64,000 nucleotides of DNA from Epiperipatus broadwayi. Lineage: Eukaryota; Onychophora; Udeonychophora; Euonychophora; Peripatidae. The DNA lies in the NCBI GenBank assembly GCA_028023455.1, contig JAQFVV010000442.1:510001-574000 (forward strand), given 5' to 3'. Numbering within the stretch: position 1 is the first letter of the stretch; the number at the start of each line of letters is the position of its first letter. Shown here piece after piece: positions 33,641 through 46,790 of the stretch. The position numbers and the translations under genes were made by a program. The notes below the pieces were generated by a model. The model saw nothing but the letters and a program-made list of their open reading frames with translations. It had not been told where the DNA came from and made no database searches.

Positions 33641-34511
33641 AGATGATTGAAAGGGTTTTAAAGATATAGGATATAAGGTTTATACTAGATATGCTAATTG
33701 TGAACTGAAAATATTTGTATGATTAAGACTTTTCTCTGGAGGAGACAACTGAACTACAGTCATATGCTTGTGCTCAAACCCCCATCTAAATTGATGAATA
33801 AGCACCAATTGAAAGATATCCTGGGTTCACTACTGAGTAGCTGATAGAAAAGAATTCCCAATGAAATGAAAAATAATTAACTATGAATTGTAAGTTAAAC
33901 TTGGATGTGTAGTAGTTTTCCTGACATTCACAAAAAGCTATCCAAACCATGAACCCCTGGTTAGCAACTGTATATTGCACAATTTGAGTTGCGATGTGGT
34001 TGCAACATCCTTGAAAATTAAATTAGGATTTAGTTAACATTCATTCAGTTTATTCTAGAACTGAAAAATGACTTTAAACCGAGTGCTTATCTTATTTTAA
34101 TCTCTAGCACATATGTTATATGTAAAAAAATAATAATAATGTTAATGTTTAATGTAGAAATAAAATCATCCAACGTCAAAGGTCTGAATTGACTTATTTT
34201 TATTTCTAATTCAATATAAGGGCAATGTTTCAGTTGCAAAGCAAGAACCACAAGAGTGATTAAATGCTGACTACTTTTGTGGTTACTGTTTAAATAAATG
34301 AAGAAAAAAGGAGACAAGTTTAAAACAAAAGAGAAAAGGATTTCTTTTAGTTTACAATCTTGGATTTCTTTTAGTTTACAATCTAAATTTGCTTGTATTG
34401 TCTCTAAATTTAATATTCAAAGTTCAAATTTCAATTATTCAAAGTTTGAATAATTAAAATCTGATTTTTTTTTTAATTTTTTTTTTTTTTTTAAAAAAAA
34501 GAAGGGGAGGG
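33641..34511 (+). other. Relic C 3' non-coding region with purine tract
   Basis: No gene seen. It contains a 23-bp tandem duplication (GGATTTCTTTTAGTTTACAATC twice, about 34339-34385), a T-rich/A-rich stretch, and a purine run at about 34493-34511 (AAAAAAAGAAGGGGAGGGA) that sits where a polypurine tract is expected before the 3' LTR. Confidence 0.6.
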
Positions 34512-35405
34512 ATTCAAACTTTATATCAGTAAAATGTCCAAGTTTATAAAAAAGATTTTTGTATTGCAACAAATTTTTTTTTGTTATTGTAAGCAATAAA
34601 ATTGACTTTAAAAAAATTATGAGAAAGTAATAATTTAAACTATGTTCAGGATAAATAAAATTTATAATAAAAGCTCATAACTCTCCCAACAACTTCAGTC
34701 TATCTTTTGATTTTACAGTCATAATGAGCTGCATGTGAAAAGTTTAAGCTTTTAGCAGCCAAATAATAAACATAAATAAATATAAAATAATTATAACAAG
34801 TAGCAGTTAAATTTACTGTGGATGACCACTTATCCTGGAATTTGGATTGATTTCCTGTTAGAACCAGATATGTGATCAAATTTCAATTGCCATTTCTGAG
34901 TTGGGCTCAATCTACTTAAAAAAAATTATACTTGCACATGTTAAATGAAAGTCGTCTCATAGGATATTTATGTTTTTAGAAAGTTAAAGAAATATGATTT
35001 AAATAATTTAAAATATAAAGCAGCTAAAGAAGTTGAAAACTTATGTTAAACTTTAAAAAAAAAAAGATTTTAAATCAGAGACTTTGATAAAACTTTTATT
35101 TTAAGTGTGATCAATATTTATGTATTTACTATTTATTTACATTTTATAATTTAATGTAGTACAATCTTAATATTTTATTTGTCTTAATGTTATAACATTA
35201 AGTTTATTAAAATAATATAGGGTAACTTAATCTTTTGAATGTTATTGTTTACATTTTTTTTGTTTATTTATTAATCTAGCCTCTTGTCTCTCTTCTCATA
35301 AATTCTTACCATTTAAATATAAGAAATTAATTTGTAATAGCTTGGGAGATAAAAGTTCATATTCTACTATATTAGTTGTTATAGTTTAATGCTGATGGTG
35401 TACAA
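34512..35405 (+). mobile_element. Relic C 3' LTR, first piece
   Basis: It aligns with 2755-3607 and then directly with 30662-30890, without elements A and B. This is the reference for the unoccupied site. It includes the perfect 20-base palindrome CTTAATGTTATAACATTAAG at 35183-35202. It stops at GTGTACAA (35398-35405), the left target duplication of the hAT. Confidence 0.8.
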
Positions 35406-36806
35406 CAGGGATTCTCAACCTTGTGTCCACAGGCACATATGCACCTTCGAAGCTGTTTACCATGCGCCAGCAGCAAAGTGTTGAAATAATGAACAAAAAA
35501 ATGTAAAATTAAAGAAAATAAAGTTACTTTAGTTTTTAAAATCTTAATAGTGAGAAATTCGCTAAACTGAATGCCTATTAAAATCATGCCTCCATTGGTG
35601 TCTTTGTTGTATTAGTAGTATGGTATTAGTTATCACCGCGTGCTGTTGTCATGACATGCTATCAATGTGTTGTGTTTTTTGAAGGTATATTTCTTTTATG
35701 CGATTAGGGCAAAAAGATGAGAGTGAAATTTTAACATGTGCACACACCATCACATGAAAAACATAAATATAATGAGGTTAGCCATTAACCAGAGTTTATT
35801 TTGTATATACTTTAGCTAAGTTCTTGTTGTTCATATAACCTTATTTATTTACTCTTTAAAGATAAAAATTCTGTGCATAAATATCAATAAATGTTTCAAG
35901 ATTTGAGGTTAACTCTCTGTAAGTATTATTTGTTGTTAGTAAAATAATAATTATTAATTTAATAATAACAATAATAAATTTTATAATTATTATATATTCT
36001 GAAAATAGCAGACGACCAGCAATAATATATTTTTTAACAACACTTAAATTATTATTATTATTAAAAAAAAAGTTAAAAATATGTATATAAAGATTTTTTA
36101 AATGTCTACAACTAAATTTTTTTAATTAACTTAATATTCATATATTGTTATTTGATTTATTTATTTAAAAATTTAATATATTGTTGTACGTCTGCTACTT
36201 GCATGGTCGTTTAATATTATTTTTTTATTTTTTTTGTTTCTTTATTTAAATTTTTAATACATAATTTTGTTGGGTGCTCATTTGTTAGCCCATCCATCAT
36301 GCTTGAGGTCGCTGAAGTTAGCTAAAATGATTTAAATATATCATCTTTCAGGCCCAACTACTCAACTGATTGGAATAGTTGACTCTTTTAGCTAACGTCG
36401 GACCAACAGCGTGTTGATTGCTCTCACAATTCACACTTAGCCACTAACAGTGTTTTTTGCAATCATTTTCTCTCACAATTCACCCTTAGCTGATGATATC
36501 CACAAGATATGAGGTGTTATTACCATGCTGACACTTAATCTATTGCTACTTTACAATGATAGGGTGTGAATACTTGGATTCACAATTATTTAAGTAAGAT
36601 ACTGAAAATTTTTATTTTTTGTTCAACATATATAAAATATTTATGGTTCTACAAATTATCACACTTTACACAAGCTCACTAACCCCCCTGTAACAGTATG
36701 AAGTTTAAAAGCGAGCTATTCGGAAGACTCCCAATGAAATCTCAGCTTGCGAGATTGTGCATTACTGTAAGAAATTGTGACTGCTGAGCCAATTTATCAT
36801 TTCAAG

Positions 36807-37675
36807 ATGGCATTATTGCCAAAGACCGAATTGTCGGCTGTCACATTCCTCCAACAAAAAGAAGTTCTACCATTGCAGAAAACATGCATGGGTGATAGGA
36901 AGATATTGTTAAGAGAATGTATAACTTAAGAGATCCATGAGTAGTTGTCGTCGAATGTGTTTTGTACAAAAGGGAACATGGTTCGAGGGTTGCAGATGGA
37001 AGTTAGCTAAAGCTTTGAATGTCATTTACTGCTGGAGCAGGGATGAAATGACAGTAGAACGTATGTGTGCTGAGTTGTATGTATCCATATATGCTGTCCT
37101 CCATTTAACGCAAGCCCTTCGTGAACTTTGTGAAGAAAATCTCACTTCTCGAACATGCCATTTAATTGGCGGTCCCAGCATGAATGTAGAGGTTGACAAG
37201 ATGCTTTTCAGCTGGCGTAAAAACAACCAAGGTCCTTCCCATAGCAGTGGGTTTTTGGCGGTGTATGCCGACAGACAGGTGAATGTTTCACGAAGGCCAT
37301 CCCATCATGCTCCGCCAACACTGCTGTAGTGCATATGCGAGAACATCAAGCCGGGAACCAGCATCTATTCAGACTGCTGGAAAAGTTACCGAACTAGCGA
37401 TTTGGAGGCGGCAGGTTTTAAACATTTTCGCGTAAATTATAAGTACAACTTTGTTGATCCTTCGCATAAATTATAAGTACAACTTTGTTGATCCTGTCAG
37501 TGGCATTCACAGGCAAACTATAGAATGTCTTTAAGGGTAGCCATAAATGGTGCAATAAGCAAATATGCAGCACACCAAGAACCAGGATCCATACCTGCCA
37601 CAGTTCGCATGGCACCATCTGAAAAAGCAAAAAGACCTGTTCTGTAACATCTTGGAAAAGATAAGGCTCAAGCAA
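36807..37675 (+). pseudogene. Merlin/ISXO2-type transposase relic
   Basis: The relic starts near an ATG at 36807 (PKTELSAVTFLQQKEVL, zinc-ribbon region). It continues as an open stretch at 36937-37329 with GTWFEGCRWKLAKALN, YCWSRDEMTVE and the DDE-domain start LIGGPSMNVEVDKMLF, where the first catalytic Asp is visible. After a frame change follow IKPGTSIYSDCWKSY (second Asp, about 37350-37390), NFVDPVSGIHRQTIEC (third acidic residue, about 37480-37530) and a C-terminal block in another frame. This is the ISXO2/IS1016-like fold used by Merlin elements. It lies inside the hAT; its own TIRs were not found. Confidence 0.8.
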
Positions 37676-37779
37676 TCAGAAAAGTAGTTCTTTAATTTAT
37701 TTATTTCTGTTTTCAATTTGATGTTTTTAAAGAAATGTTACTAAAAATTCGATGACAATTTGATAAAAGCGTTTTTTTT

Positions 37780-38070
37780 TTTTTTGGTTAACTAAAGAAC
37801 ATTTTAAAAATTTGTTTTTATAAAAAAAACCTTAAAAAAGTACATTTATTATAAACCCCCCCCCCAATGTTTATAAGTTGAAATTGATTTATTTGTTGCA
37901 AAAAATAAAAAACATATTTTTTTTTGTTAAATAAAGTAACGAACATTTTAAAAAGTTTGTTTTTAAAAAAGAACCTAAAAAAAAAATACATTTATCATAC
38001 ACAAGAAGTAAAAAATATTTATAAGTTGAAATTGATTTATTTGTTGCGAAAAATAAAAAATATATCAAAA
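37780..38070. repeat. Tandem duplication, about 140 bp, 2 copies
   Basis: Two copies share GAACATTTTAAAAA.TTTG, ACATTTAT.ATA and TATAAGTTGAAATTGATTTA. A C9 run is present only in the first. AT-rich; no gene. Confidence 0.7.
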
Positions 38071-38214
38071 AATGTAAACAGATGTCTGTGTATTTCTATT
38101 TTATTTTAAACTATTAAAAAAAAAAAACAAAGACCAGGTAACATTATATTAAATAACTTTTTTTTGCAGAAACAATGCCACCAAGCATGATAGATGTGCA
38201 TGTAAATAAGCATA

Positions 38215-39293
38215 CACCTGGGTCTCTTTTTACGCAGACTTATTTAACACGATTTTGAAGTTACACGATTCGTGTTTCACTGAAAGTCGAACTCCGATAA
38301 TACGCTATTACTTTAAATAATAAATTTCACACACTTATGTCATATTGAAAGTAATAGCACATTATAGAATTCGACTTTCATCTTAGTAATTTCAATATTT
38401 TCAGTGCTTTATAATAGTAAGATTTTATGCAATAATGAAACTAAAATTATGATTTCCACATTTTATGTATACACACATTAAATTTTACAAGATTATAATG
38501 TAAATTTGTTCAAACATTGTGCATGTTAATTTTGCATTTTAAATCACATTCTGTTTTTGCTTTTTAAAAAAGAATGTAATCAATTATTAATCATTTAGTG
38601 TCCACAAGTTTATTTTTAAAAGGTCAGTAATAGCAGTGGGCACAATTTAATTTGACAATTAAAAATTAAAATCTGATTTTTAATTGTAATTAACAATTTA
38701 AAAATTACTTATGGTGACTTGAAATTAATGTGATGTGAAATTTGATTTTTAAACGGAATTGAAAATTAAAGATAAAAATAAGAATTTAATTTTTAGTTGT
38801 TAGTTTCATAAACAATTAATAAAATCATCATCTCAAAGATTAATTACTAATTACATTGTCACCAGAAAACCATTGACACAACATGAGTGTGAAGTTGGCG
38901 CTAGTTGTATTTCCTCAGTTTGCAAACGAACGTGTTTTTCGGCAAATAGCTATAATAATTAAAACGTGTATAAAAAATGTAAATTACTGTACTGTAAATT
39001 ATGCATAAAAATATATTATTTTGAATAAAATTAAATATTATAGTTAAAAAAAGTTTGTCTTGTATCATTTTTTTTCAAATTTGAAATTTTTTATTAGTCA
39101 TATTTTATTTCCTTATTTCTTTTTGCATGAATTTTAAAGTAATTTTATGTTGGTGCTTTGCTTTTATGCGAATTTTGAAAAATCACAGACTGTATCACCC
39201 CTTTTTCAATGTAAGTTACGTATATTTTTGTGCGATTTCATTTGCGCGTGTGTTCTGAGGAACCTATCTATCGCGTAAAACGAGACCCAGGTG
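38215..39293. mobile_element. Non-autonomous TIR element (pogo/Tigger-like), 1.1 kb
   Basis: The ends are CACCTGGGTCTCTTTTTACGC and, at the right, GCGTAAAACGAGACCCAGGTG, inverted repeats of about 21 bases with one mismatch. TA lies on both sides (38213-38214 and 39294-39295). The TA target and the CGCGTAAA-CGAGACCC end resemble Tigger/pogo elements. No transposase is seen inside, so it is a MITE-like derivative. The family label is an inference. Confidence 0.75.
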
Positions 39294-39871
39294 TATTTTG
39301 TTTTTATTTTAGTCTTCAAGATGATTAAAACTAATGCTGAAACTTTTTAGTCACACCAAAGAAGTACAACTTCTAATGTGCATACATATGTACAAGCACT
39401 TATTTTTTTTACATTGAAATGGTAAATCTGATTCAGATTTGCCATTTCGCAGTCTGACCCACCTAATTATTTATTTTACTAATATTTGCTTTTTTTTTTT
39501 TAAGTCTAAAAAAATATTTTAACATTTATTAACTATCCTGAATAAATCCTAAAATTTAGTTTGGATCATATATACATAATTGTACCAACATACTGTTATT
39601 CTATTTTTATTATTAAAAGAAAAAATTCAAATAATTAACTTTGAATTTTTTATATATATTTTAGATATATATGTTTAAAATGTTTTATTTTTTTTTAGTT
39701 CAAGAATCCAAGATGGCCTTTTTGAAAAGATTTGTACCTCGATAAGAAGTTTAAAATAAATGTTTAAATTAAAAACACGTAGAAATTACCAAAATCCATT
39801 TTACTGTGGAATCTCTATTAATTAATTAGTAGAGATTCTACATCGTTATCTCTAGTTAAAAACTAACATAT

Positions 39872-42800
39872 TGTACCGGTCGAAAACCACCACCACCGCA
39901 TATCAAATTGGATTCAAACTCAGCTTAACCAAAACTGAATTCAAACCCAACTCAATAGCTCAGATAGCAGAAATCGACGGCACAGTGCTATGCGCCAAGA
40001 ACTAGCTCAATGGTTGGTGAGGACTAGAGACTCCTGAGTAATACTAATGTCTAAGAATTTATATACTTTGAATAATTTTATAAATTGAATCATATGTATG
40101 TTCGGGTTGCCAGCACAGACAGTGAGTATTAACATTTAAATAATTATAAAAGAATGATGAACTGAGAAACCAAGTATGTTAGAAAATATTTAATAAGAAT
40201 AATTTGTTTCGTTTCCGTAAAACATAGAATGCATTAATTACCTCTAGTCTTTAAGAGAATTTACAAATATAATAAGAGTGGCGGTCCTTATCATATGCCA
40301 ACAATTATTACACAACAGAGAATTCTATGTCTATGCCCCCAACGAGAAATATAAAGGCGGATAAAGGTATTCACTAAGAACGGAAATGATTGTTCTAATT
40401 TTATTACGGTGGAATTGGAGATTTATTTTCACGTTCGGAAATCTATTCATGAAGAACAAAACGTATTTTAGGGCATAATGTTAAAATTGATTTGAAACTT
40501 ATTGAATTAATAATATATTTGAGAATTTGTTCGACTTTAATGTAAATCACTTCATCACGAATTACGAGCATGGAGCGGGTTTTACCGGAACGGAGGTGCA
40601 ATGGTACTGGCGGCTTACGAGGCAGAGAGTAAACTTGATATATGATCGCTAGTCGATGATTGAAGTCCTATGGCGGCTTGCATCTAACAAGTCTTATGCC
40701 CTTTGACTAATGCATACGAAAGGAGGTACTTTCTTCCTTGAGAAATTTAAATAAGGGAATATGATCACCGACCAGCCTAACGGAGCGGAAGATTGCCCTG
40801 CGTCAGCAACGTTCAATGATGATGACTTGATGGTCATCATTGAAAAATAAAACCCAGTAGAATGCTCGACATGATAACTTGATCAGTGAATTAAAGTCAA
40901 ACGATCTTTTATCGAACTATTTAAAACATTTATAAACTATATTAATTATGCCCTAATTAGCGTGCTCCTCCTGAATATTAATACAAACTAACAAAAGTTG
41001 AATTAAAATCTATTTAACCCTTTATCGACCCGGTTTGCAATAAACACATTTAAAGATTATATTAGAATAAATACATATTGGTGAACGCAAAACAAAACAG
41101 CTGGGGCATAGATTAAAACGGGGCTAATAATTTATTATTATCTAATGTAAAAATAGTAAACATGTAATGTTCTCTTTTGACTCGATGATTGATCGAACTT
41201 ATAAATCTAGTTCTAATGGGCGAGAATTACTATTTGAAATTAATGTTCTATTATTTGCATGAGGCAAATGGGACCAAGGAGCTCATCGAGTCGAAAGATT
41301 ATTGGCATATAATTTTAAATACGACATTAAAGCACACAAATATATATATTAAATGAACCGCCAATTAAGAAGAGAAAAGTTTAAAGACTAGAGATTAAAG
41401 AATTAAGATATAGATTTACAATAGCGTAAATAAAAGGTGTTAGAAAGATTTTACATTATAGAATAAAGAGCTCTTAAAAAGGAGTGTAAAATAAAATTCG
41501 AACTGGCCAGAGAGTTTTAGAGTTCATGAGAAATATATTACCCTTCCGTGCTAGGTTCTTAAGTTACACATCCAAGTCGGGGAAACGTAGGCACCATTTG
41601 GTTGATTATTGGAACAGCATTTTTAGTAGCTTTTCATGATGTTAGCAGTCTGATCGGTCCGGAAAGATTCAGCAGCACTATTGAAGATTTCTAGGGACTT
41701 CATGGAACCGTAGCCAGATTCCTGATGTTCTAGCCCTCTATCATGATGAATACAATTTAACACGCACAGAGTTCACTGTACTACTTTACAACAAAGACTA
41801 GCCTACTTTTTCTGACTTTTCAGGGCTATATATACTGTTCACTGATGCCTCCGGCTAGCGCTCATTTTATTATCAATGTGTTTTATAATTAGTTGTTTTC
41901 AAATACATTCCCTTGATAAGGCTTTCAAACTAATTAGCTTGAATTCCTTCTCTAATTGAAAATGAATTCTTAAAATCTGAAAATGATTTAATTAGAAAAA
42001 TGAATCCTTATCTTTTCCCAATTCATAAAGCTTTACTATTGTTTTTAAGAATTTTAAGGCTTATCGAAGGAATGTAGCTTTTAATCATTGAAACTTTACA
42101 AATTATTTAAAGGTGAAAAAAAAAACAAGTATTCCCGACGCAATGAAACTTTCGAACAATTATATATATTTAATATTTACAAATATATATATATACGCAC
42201 AATCCACGCAATTTAATATATATAAATTCATGAATATTTTATCATGAATTTATTTAGAGAATTGATCAATTTTAAACTACACTAATTAATTTTGCTACGC
42301 ATTTGAAATAAGTTATTCATTATGGAAATTAGCGTGGATTGAACGTATAAAGCCCCATTGCATCGGAAATTTAAGGTTAGTATTAGGGTGAATAACATGA
42401 AGCTAGGATCGTACTCAGATCCGACTGCTTCAATATTATATTGAAATCTATTGATCCCTATCGAGGTACAAACTTTCTAAAATTAGAAGAATGATTTCGA
42501 TTGTTTTTAAAATTGAAAATGACCTGAGGCAGCAGAAATCAAATACGAGTAGGAAGCGATAAATAGTGGCCCTGTTGAGACGAGAGAAAGGAGAGAGACC
42601 AGACAGAAAACAGACAGAAAGAAAGTTGTAGAAATCTGCATGCCACGATGATCAAGTTGAAAAAAGGTAAATCACTGCCCTTTCCTTCCTGAGACCTGAA
42701 ATTTTCCATTATGCTGCTGTCCCAAACCTGTCTTCAAAAGAGCCAACTGCCACCTACGTTCGCGCATGAACTCGTCCCGGGGAACTTCAAGAAAAATGCC

Positions 42801-45029
42801 GAAGAGCTTAAATACTTCCATTAAGATGTTTGAAACTATTATCGTAAGAGTATAAATGTATTTTCGTAAAGCTTTTAACTGATTCTTTAACCTTTTCTTT
42901 TAAATTATAATATTCCATTAACTCAAACTCACCATAATTTTTAATATTTTGATTAATTGACTATGAATTTATTTATTTGTTTTATATTAATCTTAGCATG
43001 AGACTTCATGCTTTGATATTTTTTTTTTTGTATTTCGACAAGCTTCACTCGCGGGGACTTAAAGAGAGTAATTTACTAAAAGAGAAATTTATGTTTATTT
43101 GTGGAAGGAATTTTAACAAAGAACGATTTAATTTTAAAACAAAGTAATTTTGATATATTTTTATTTTGCAAATGAAGTTATGTCAAATATATATATGTCA
43201 ATAAACATTTCGTATTTCTTCAAACAGTTTTTTATTATACATTTCCCAGAATGGAATTCTATTATTTTATATTTCTGTAATTCAAAATAGAATAAAATAT
43301 GCTATAGATTTTTGACTTAGTAACAGCGCTGCTGGATAGCGTCAGTTAATTATCATGCCTTTTTTTAAGTTAGGAAAGGGGGGATTTATTTGTGAAATAA
43401 ATTTCCTTATTTCTACATGTATGTTTTTTTTAGGTTAAATATTTATATAAAATAGTTGGTTACGCAGGTTGGTCTCTATGCCATATTAGATCATTTTAAG
43501 GCTATTTAATTATGATTCATTCCTATTTAATAATTATAATCTCTCGGGTTAATAAAGAATGCTTGGAGTATCATGAACAGACCCAAAACAGTCATTGATT
43601 TGGTGATTCGGAGTTAGCTTCCGTTTTCGCATTCTCTGTGAATTGGATAGCATGGCTGAAATAGAGTAGGTTATCCTGCGTAGTGCCTGTAGAGGCAGGC
43701 ATGTTGACTTTCCGTAAATCCTATCTCCTATCGGTATATGGACACAAAATGAGGACGTATCGATTTCCCTTTTTATTCTTCGTTGGAATAGGCATACGAG
43801 CATCCGTAATCCGGCCCGTATGTTCTTACTTATGCTTTCTTCTCTCCTTTGCATTCGGATATTTATTAACCCGACTCGTCTTGCTTTTCTTTTGCCTATC
43901 TAATATGTAAGCCATAGGGAAATGATTCTACTGAAAGGATCTTCGATCTGAGTAATCGACTCTTTTGTTCATTCACGTAATTAGTTAAAATTGTTTGATT
44001 TTGGCTAATTCACATTGTATTTTATTATAGGTATGATTTTAATTGTAAGTCCAACTAAAGTGATTGTTTTCTTGATAATTAACTGATTTATTTTTTTTAT
44101 TATAACCGCTTACAGTTTTAAAGTTATCTATAAGCTATGCCAGCAAGGTCCATTAATGTCATAAAACATTAGTTATTGAAAATCTAATTTATTATTTTTA
44201 CAAAGAGAAATAAAATCAATTTTTTTTTATCTGTTAGTGGAGTAAGATGTCAAATTAGTCTTCTTATAATCGTCTATTTAATTAATGTTTTTGTTTTCAA
44301 TAGAAATGTTGTTTTTTTTTAAATCTTGTATAAAGAATTCATAAAATAGTCATTCTTATATATGTGCATTAGGCAGATGTTTAAACCTACCGCTATATGA
44401 CAAACTTGTACTAAATGTGCACGGGGAATTTTGAAATCCATGATCATTTAATTATTAAATAATTTTTGTTATTTTAAAAGGAGAATAAATGTAAACAAAG
44501 GTAAAGGTCTATAAACTTAACAAAATAAATTGTACAAACTCAATAATGTCAATATGAACTGCTAATATAAATAAAGTTGTCATAAACTCATTTAATTATA
44601 AAGTTAATTTAAAGATTGTATTTTGTTTTTAGAGCTTGAGTTAAACTAATGTAAAATGCTAAATGATTTTTAAATATATATATAACTAAAACCAAACTTC
44701 CAGTGTTCTTCGAATCATTTTATTTACTTTTATTTTAAATAAATTTTGATTTTTAAATATACCTATCAATCAATCACCCAAGTTCTCACTAAAATATATA
44801 ATTAAATTGAATCTCATGCTTTAAGACCCCGATGCTGGGACGGTGAAAGTAAAGGAATTTGATCGTATCGTCGAGAAAGGCTATTGATTAGAACATTGAC
44901 CTGGGATATAAATAAATAGAGCAGAATTCACAATGTACCTGATTTATATATCTTTACATGGTCAAACTCGAAGTACTTTACCTGTATTCAGGGGTTTGTT
45001 GGATCGATGTGTGTTTTTCGACCGGTACA
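39872..45029. mobile_element. Element D: solo-LTR-like insertion, 5.2 kb
   Basis: It begins TGTACCGGTCGAAAA and ends TTTTCGACCGGTACA, a perfect 15-base terminal inversion with LTR-like TG...CA ends, and ATAT is duplicated on both sides (39868-39871 and 45030-45033). It interrupts the hAT just before its BED finger. Nothing inside looks like gag or pol, so a giant solo LTR is the leading reading; a TIR element with unknown ends or an internally deleted element are alternatives. About 5 kb without a recognised gene. It contains locally GC-richer stretches (around 40560-40640, 42540-42800 and 43610-43870). The overlapping ORFs near 43549-43910 on both strands are not supported. Confidence 0.6.
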
Positions 45030-45079
45030 ATATCAACATTTAACCCCAAAATGACTAATCCAAGTAAAAAACAATGAAC

Positions 45080-46790
45080 TTAGCATTTTAACAAAGATTG
45101 GGAAGAAGACTACTTTGTTATCGAAACTAAGGAAAAATGTATTTGCTTAATATGCAACAGTGTTGTGTCAGTGGCAAAAAAACAATGTCGAACATCATGA
45201 TAAAACCAATCACAGTTCTTTTGAGGTTACTTATCCACCTAAATGAGTTAAGAAAAATAAAATTTAATCAACTAAAATTGGCATTATCTACTGAGCAAGC
45301 ATTTTTTACAAGCCATATGAATAAAAATAAAAATGCCACTATTGCTTCCTTTAAATTTTCTTATATGATGGCAAAACAAAAAAAAAAACATTTTTAGAAA
45401 GTGATCTAATTAAGGAAGCATTTCTCATTGCAGCCAATTCATTATTTAAAGGATTTTCTAATAAGTAAAAAATTATTTCAGCAATACAAGATTTACCATT
45501 ATTAAGTGATACAAATACAAAAAGAATCCAGGCAATTTCAACAAATTTACAAAGTCAGTTGAAAAATGATTTGGAAAAATGTGAATATTTCTCATTACAA
45601 TTAGATGAATCAACAGATATATCAAATACAATGCAATTGGCAGTAATGATAAGAATGGTATTCAGTGATTTTAGTGTGAAAAAAGAATTATTAAAGTTGC
45701 AAGAGCAAACAAGGAATGAAGATACTTATAAAATCTTTAAAAATTACTCAAGAGACATTAATATGCCTTTGCACAAGTTATCAGCAATAATTACTGATGG
45801 TGCACCAGCAATGGTGGGCTAGAATAATGGATTCATTTCCCATTGCAAGAAAGATGAATCCTTTCTGAACATTATGTGTTATCGAACATGCTATGAATGT
45901 TAATAAAATAATTAACATTTGAGTAAATCATTTGTCATACAGATTGTTTAAAGTCCTTGTCAAAAAGGACAAATTTTCCCAAGCTGACCTTATCTCACAT
46001 TAAGATATAAGATGGTTAAGTAAAGGCAAAGCACTTGCCTGATTTTTTGATCTTTTTTTTTATTTCAAAAAATCAAATGTTTCCACAATAAGATAACCTA
46101 CAATGGTTGGTGGACTTGACCTTTTTAACTGACATATGTGAAAAATTGAAGTTTAAAAATAAACATGGATCTCCAAGAAAAAATAAACATTTACCTGAAA
46201 TGATTAGCTCTATAAAAGCATTCAAACAAAGTACAATTTTGGATAAATAATTTGTCGAAAAATTCTTTTGCACACTTTCCAAGAATAAAAAAATGATTGG
46301 TGAAAATAATTTTGACCTATCACTCATCTTAAAAAACTTTTGGAACAGACTGAAAAAAGATTTCAGCAATTTACCATTATGGAACCTGTGGCTACATTTT
46401 TTGTAAATCCTTTTATTGCACAAGTATACATTACTTAAACTGCTAAATCAATAGCAGAACTTCTTCAAGAAGAAATATAAAATTGGAGAAGAGATTTTAG
46501 ATTTACAAAATGACATATTAAAATCTCATGATATGGAAGAAAATTTTTGGAATTTAGTTGACCATAAAAAGTATAAACTTTTGAAAAAAAAAAGCCTTCA
46601 AAATCAAATCGTTTTGGTTCCACATATTTGTGCAAATTGTTATTTTCCACCATGAGTATTATAAAATAAAAAATCAGATCTCAACTTTCTAATGTCAACC
46701 TTGATGATTGTTTATGATTGGGATTATCATTTTACACTCCCAACTGTGAGAAATTAGCAAATGAAATGCAGTGTCAAAGATCCCACTAAT
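45080..46790 (+). pseudogene. hAT transposase (ZBED5/SCAND3-like), broken
   Basis: Blocks in order: a BED zinc finger (HFNKDWEEDYFVIE, then KCICLICNSVVSVAKK, about 45090-45175), a linker, the catalytic start (CEYFSLQLDESTDISNTMQL near 45580-45640, with the first Asp in DESTD), then HKLSAIITDGAPAMVG near 45773-45820. Decayed middle blocks follow, and the C-terminal dimerisation region (FWNLVDHKKYKLL near 46540, then NVNLDDCL and LSFYTPNCEKLANEMQCQ-like blocks near 46690-46775). At least four stops and several frame changes are visible. The protein would have cut and pasted the element. Shadow ORFs on the minus strand (46073-46653) are not genes. Confidence 0.85.

Noticed and set aside
38140-38190. 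Splice-acceptor-like T run plus GCAG before AAACAATGCC
   Set aside because: No exon-like coding sequence follows; it is expected by chance in T-rich DNA.
39900-40030. tRNA-like words (TTCAAACCC, AGCTCAGATAGC) at the start of D
   Set aside because: No cloverleaf could be drawn; the A- and B-box-like words are not at tRNA spacing.
43549-43910. ORFs on both strands of element D
   Set aside because: They overlap each other, have no recognisable motif and lie in a solo-LTR-like region.
43683-43910. Possible membrane protein in D
   Set aside because: Hydrophobicity comes from T-rich codons; no start context or homology.
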